Of a stretch of DNA of 64,000 bases, positions 61,643 through 64,000 are shown piece after piece. The first letter of the stretch is position 1. Every line of letters begins with the position of its first letter. The DNA is from Crossiella equi (GTDB lineage Bacteria; Actinomycetota; Actinomycetes; Mycobacteriales; Pseudonocardiaceae). Below the pieces are notes generated by a model that made no database searches, had not been told where the DNA came from, and saw only the letters and a program-made list of their open reading frames with translations. Made by a program: the position numbers and the translations under genes. The stretch covers positions 7,301,786-7,365,785 of the forward strand of contig NZ_JAGIOO010000001.1 in the NCBI RefSeq assembly GCF_017876755.1, written 5' to 3'.

Positions 61643-62118
61643 GGCGCGTGCGACTGCTGGCCACCGTGCCCGGCATCAGCCCCGGCACCCTGTTCCAGCT
61701 GCTCACCGACTTCGGCCGCTTCCCCGGCGTGGCCCCGGAGATCCGCTCGGTGCTGGTGCACCCGCCGGAACACCCGGGTGGGCCCCGGCACTCCGACTGG
61801 GAGGTCAACTTCCGGCGCGGGGTGCTGCGCTGGCGGGAGTGGGAGCACCTGGACCCGGTCACCGCCAGCGTCGAGTTCGGCCAGACCGAGGGCGACTTCG
61901 AGCACTTCCGGGGCACCTGGCGGGTCACCCCCGACGGCTCGGACTGCGTGGTCCGCTTCCAGGTCGAGTTCGACTTCGGCATCGCCAGTCTCGCCGAGGC
62001 CATGGAACCCGTCGCGGACCGCCTGCTCCGCACGGCCATGGGCTCGGTGCTGTCCGGCCTGTTCGGCCCGGACACCCAGCTGCACGACTATCCCCTGGTA
62101 GAGAGGAAAACCCTGTGA
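61639..62118 (+). CDS. SRPBCC (polyketide cyclase-like) protein
   Basis: A 159-residue START/SRPBCC protein. N-terminal VPGISPGTLFQLLTDFGRFP and central WEVNFRRGVLRWREWEHLDP, GDFEHFRGTWRV, ending in an amphipathic helix (EAMEPVADRLLRTAMGSVL), as in polyketide aromatase/cyclase and CoQ10-like binding proteins. It likely holds or cyclises the ACP-bound chain. ATGA overlap with aminotransferase, GTGA with ACP. Confidence 0.86.
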   Translation: MRRVRLLATVPGISPGTLFQLLTDFGRFPGVAPEIRSVLVHPPEHPGGPRHSDWEVNFRRGVLRWREWEHLDPVTASVEFGQTEGDFEHFRGTWRVTPDGSDCVVRFQVEFDFGIASLAEAMEPVADRLLRTAMGSVLSGLFGPDTQLHDYPLVERKTL

Positions 62119-62354
62119 ACGCCCTGCACGAGCAGCTCACCGCCGTCCTGACCAGCCGCTTCGGCGTGCCCGCCGCCGAGGTCCGCCCGGAGGCCACCTT
62201 CGCCGAGCTCGACCTGGACTCCCTCGCCCTGGTCGAGCTCGGTCTGGTGGCGGAGAAGGAGTTCGGGGTCCGCATCAAGGACGACGAGGTGTCCACCTCG
62301 GACAGCCTCGAGGTGATCGTGAAGCTGATCGAGACCAAGCGCGAGGCCCTCTGA
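62115..62354 (+). CDS. Acyl carrier protein
   Basis: A 79-residue acidic ACP. Phosphopantetheine Ser 36 lies in ELDLDSLALVELGL. The chain would be tethered here for elongation by the KAS that follows (TGATG overlap). Short linker-free, type II architecture. Not the housekeeping ACP as it sits within the cluster. Confidence 0.92.
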   Translation: MNALHEQLTAVLTSRFGVPAAEVRPEATFAELDLDSLALVELGLVAEKEFGVRIKDDEVSTSDSLEVIVKLIETKREAL

Positions 62355-63571
62355 TGGCCGGGCTCGCCGTGACCGGCCTCGGCCTGGTCACCACCGCGGG
62401 CATCGGTGTCGAGGCGAGCTGGGAGGGGGTGCTGCGCGGGGAGTCCACCGCCACCCCCGACCCCGGCCTGGCGGGCATGGCCACCGACTTCTCCTGCCGC
62501 GTCCCCGGGTTCGACGCCGACGCCCTGCTCGGCCGCCGCACCGCCTGGCGCCAGGACCGCTGCACCCACCTGGCCCGGGTGGCCGCGCGCGAGGCGGTCG
62601 CCGACAGCGGCCTGGACCCGGCGTCCTGGGACGGTGCCCGGGTCGGTGTGGTCGTGGGCAACTCCCTCGGCGGCAGCGGCACCTTCGAGGCCCAGCACGA
62701 CGTGCTCACCCGCGAGGGCGAGCAGCAGGTCACCCCGCTGCTCATCCCCATGGCGGGCACCGGGTCGCCGACCGCGTGGCTGACGCTGGACCTGCACGCG
62801 CTCGGCCCGAGCCTGGCCCCGGCCACCGCCTGCGCCTCCGGGGCCACCGCGCTCGGCGTGGCCAGGGACTGGCTCACCACCGGGCTCTGCGACGTGGTCA
62901 TCGCCGGGGGCGCGGAGTCCGCGCTGTCCCGGCTGATCATGGCCGGGTTCGGGCAGCTCGGCGCGCTCTCCCGCCGCGGCGCCACCCCGGGCGAGGCCTG
63001 CCGCCCCTTCGACGCCGACCGCGACGGGTTCGTCGCCGGTGAGGGCGCCGGGATCCTGGTGCTGGAACGGCTGGCGGACGCCCGCGCCCGCGGGGCCCGC
63101 GTGCACGCCGTGCTCGCCGGGTACGGCGGCAGCTCCGACGCCCACCACATCACCGCGCCGCACCCCGGCGGCACGGGCGTGGAACGCGCCACCCGCACCG
63201 CGCTCGCCGAGGCCGGACTGTCCACATCGGACATCGACCACGTGAACGCGCACGGCACCTCCACCCCGCTCAACGACGCCGTCGAGGGCGCGCTCGTCCA
63301 GCGCCTGTACGGCGACCGGGCGTGCGTCACCTCGGTCAAGGGCGTGCTCGGCCACTCCCTCGGCGCGGCCGGTGCGATCGAGGCGGTGCTGACCGTGCTG
63401 ACCGTGCGTGAGGGCCTGGTGCCGCCGACCGCCAACCTGGACCGCCTCGACCCGCGCCTGGACCTGGACGTGGTGACCAAGGTGCCGCGGCGGACCGAGG
63501 TCCGGGCCGCGGTGAGCAACTCCTTCGGCTTCGGCGGCTCCAACGGCGTGATCGTGGTGACGCGTGACTGA
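62354..63571 (+). CDS. Beta-ketoacyl-ACP synthase II (KAS II)
   Basis: A 405-residue KAS with a full Cys-His-His triad: Cys 160 (ATACASGAT), His 300 (NAHGTSTPLND), His 334 (GVLGHSLGAAGA), so it is a condensing enzyme and not a chain-length factor. Gly-rich ending SNSFGFGGSNGVI. It likely elongates with malonyl-ACP. No KAS III or acyltransferase is seen before the window edge. It overlaps the next start by 8 nt. Confidence 0.92.
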   Translation: MAGLAVTGLGLVTTAGIGVEASWEGVLRGESTATPDPGLAGMATDFSCRVPGFDADALLGRRTAWRQDRCTHLARVAAREAVADSGLDPASWDGARVGVVVGNSLGGSGTFEAQHDVLTREGEQQVTPLLIPMAGTGSPTAWLTLDLHALGPSLAPATACASGATALGVARDWLTTGLCDVVIAGGAESALSRLIMAGFGQLGALSRRGATPGEACRPFDADRDGFVAGEGAGILVLERLADARARGARVHAVLAGYGGSSDAHHITAPHPGGTGVERATRTALAEAGLSTSDIDHVNAHGTSTPLNDAVEGALVQRLYGDRACVTSVKGVLGHSLGAAGAIEAVLTVLTVREGLVPPTANLDRLDPRLDLDVVTKVPRRTEVRAAVSNSFGFGGSNGVIVVTRD

Positions 63572-64000
63572 CGGAGGGAACCTGCTGGCGGGCAAGAAGA
63601 TCCTCGTCACCGGCGTGCTCACGGAGAGCTCGATCGCCTTCGCCGCGGCCCGGCTGGCCCAGCGGCAGGGCGCGGAGGTGCTGCTCACCGGGTTCGGCCG
63701 CGGTCTGCGCCTGACCACCGCGATGGCCGAGCGGCTGCCCCGGCCGTGCGAGGTGCTGGAGCTGGACGTCACCCGGCCCGAGCAGCTGGCGGCCGTGGCC
63801 GCCGAGGTGGACCACCGCTGGGGCGTGCTGGACGGCGTGCTGCACTCGGTGGCCTTCGCCCCCGCCGGTGCCCTCGGCGGCGGGTTCCTCACCGCGGACT
63901 GGGCGGAGGTGGGCACCGCGCTGCACATCTCCACCTACTCCTTCGCCGCCTTCGGCCGCGTGTTCGGGCCGCTGCTCGCCCGCTCCGCCACCGGCAGCCT
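63564..64000 (+). CDS. Enoyl-ACP reductase, InhA/FabI-like (3' end outside window)
   Basis: The visible 145 residues are a divergent SDR of the InhA type: GKKILVTGVLTESSIAFAAA (modified Rossmann motif), RLAQRQGAEVLLTGFGR, ELDVTRPEQL, and LDGVLHSVAFAP, closely following the order of mycobacterial InhA. It reduces enoyl-ACP with NADH. The catalytic Tyr region STYSFAAF (ISAYS-like) is visible at the end. GTG 63564 is assumed, overlapping the KAS stop by 8 nt. The C-terminus lies beyond base 64000. Confidence 0.88.
   Translation, partial: MTDGGNLLAGKKILVTGVLTESSIAFAAARLAQRQGAEVLLTGFGRGLRLTTAMAERLPRPCEVLELDVTRPEQLAAVAAEVDHRWGVLDGVLHSVAFAPAGALGGGFLTADWAEVGTALHISTYSFAAFGRVFGPLLARSATGS

Noticed and set aside
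62354-63571. Chain-length factor (KS-beta) call
   Set aside because: The active-site cysteine is present in ATACASG and both histidines are intact, so it is a condensing KAS II.

Overview
The window is very GC-rich DNA with GTG/TTG starts, dense 4-nt start/stop overlaps (ATGA/GTGA), and regulators typical of actinomycetes (TetR, SARP, HxlR, Lrp, ArsR, MarR). The content (CYP105-like P450 with a 3Fe-4S ferredoxin, branched-chain amino-acid catabolism, NIS siderophore genes, a single-domain GH18 chitinase, an InhA-like reductase beside an ACP) points to a filamentous actinobacterium, probably Pseudonocardiales-like. The genus is inference. No tRNA, rRNA, CRISPR array, transposase or phage gene was found.

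Layout. 1-3284: 3' end of an MFS transporter, then a tailoring cassette (P450, ferredoxin, glycosyltransferase). 3357-6616: an unrecognised two-gene module whose large protein carries a decayed phospholipase-D motif. 6986-12347: a complete five-gene valine-catabolic operon (mmsA, isobutyryl-CoA dehydrogenase, 3-hydroxyisobutyryl-CoA hydrolase, mmsB, enoyl-CoA hydratase), closed by a perfect 19-bp hairpin. 12416-13522: a short YVTN-like protein and an orphan MmpS-like protein. 13513-16963 (minus): TetR, thioesterase, acyl-CoA ligase and enoyl-CoA hydratase, facing an amidohydrolase and a GNAT gene (17059-19118).

19444-32320 holds a split NIS siderophore locus. On plus are diaminobutyrate aminotransferase, diaminobutyrate decarboxylase, diamine N-hydroxylase and a glutamine-synthetase-like ligase. 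On minus are an acetyltransferase, two IucA/IucC synthetases and a second, alanine-racemase-fold decarboxylase. Together they match all six rhizobactin/schizokinen functions plus two extra enzymes. A PEP-mutase-like protein, an ArsR regulator and a short pyrophosphatase-like protein lie between the arms.

32838-37005: branched-chain 2-oxoacid dehydrogenase E2, E1-beta and E1-alpha, with a divergent Lrp/AsnC regulator. Its products would feed the valine operon. 37233-43550: a 55-residue cysteine-rich protein missed by length cut-offs, a YidC paralogue pair, an NCS1 permease with a C-terminal four-cysteine tail, a secreted alpha/beta hydrolase behind a perfect TetR-type operator, and a secreted subtilisin. 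43980-51619: pirin/YceI under a MarR regulator, a frameshifted SARP regulator, HxlR, a phosphoribosyltransferase, a chitinase behind a DasR-like site, and a GGDEF protein with an unusual insertion.

51701-64000 (runs off the right edge): a TetR regulator divergent from a tightly coupled cluster of two FAD enzymes, an atypical P450, DUF4260-like and DUF2156-like proteins, aldehyde dehydrogenase, acyl-CoA dehydrogenase, class III aminotransferase, SRPBCC protein, ACP, KAS II and an InhA-like enoyl reductase. It looks like a dedicated fatty-acyl/amine pathway that I cannot match to a known product. It and the hybrid siderophore locus are the best candidates for undescribed biology.
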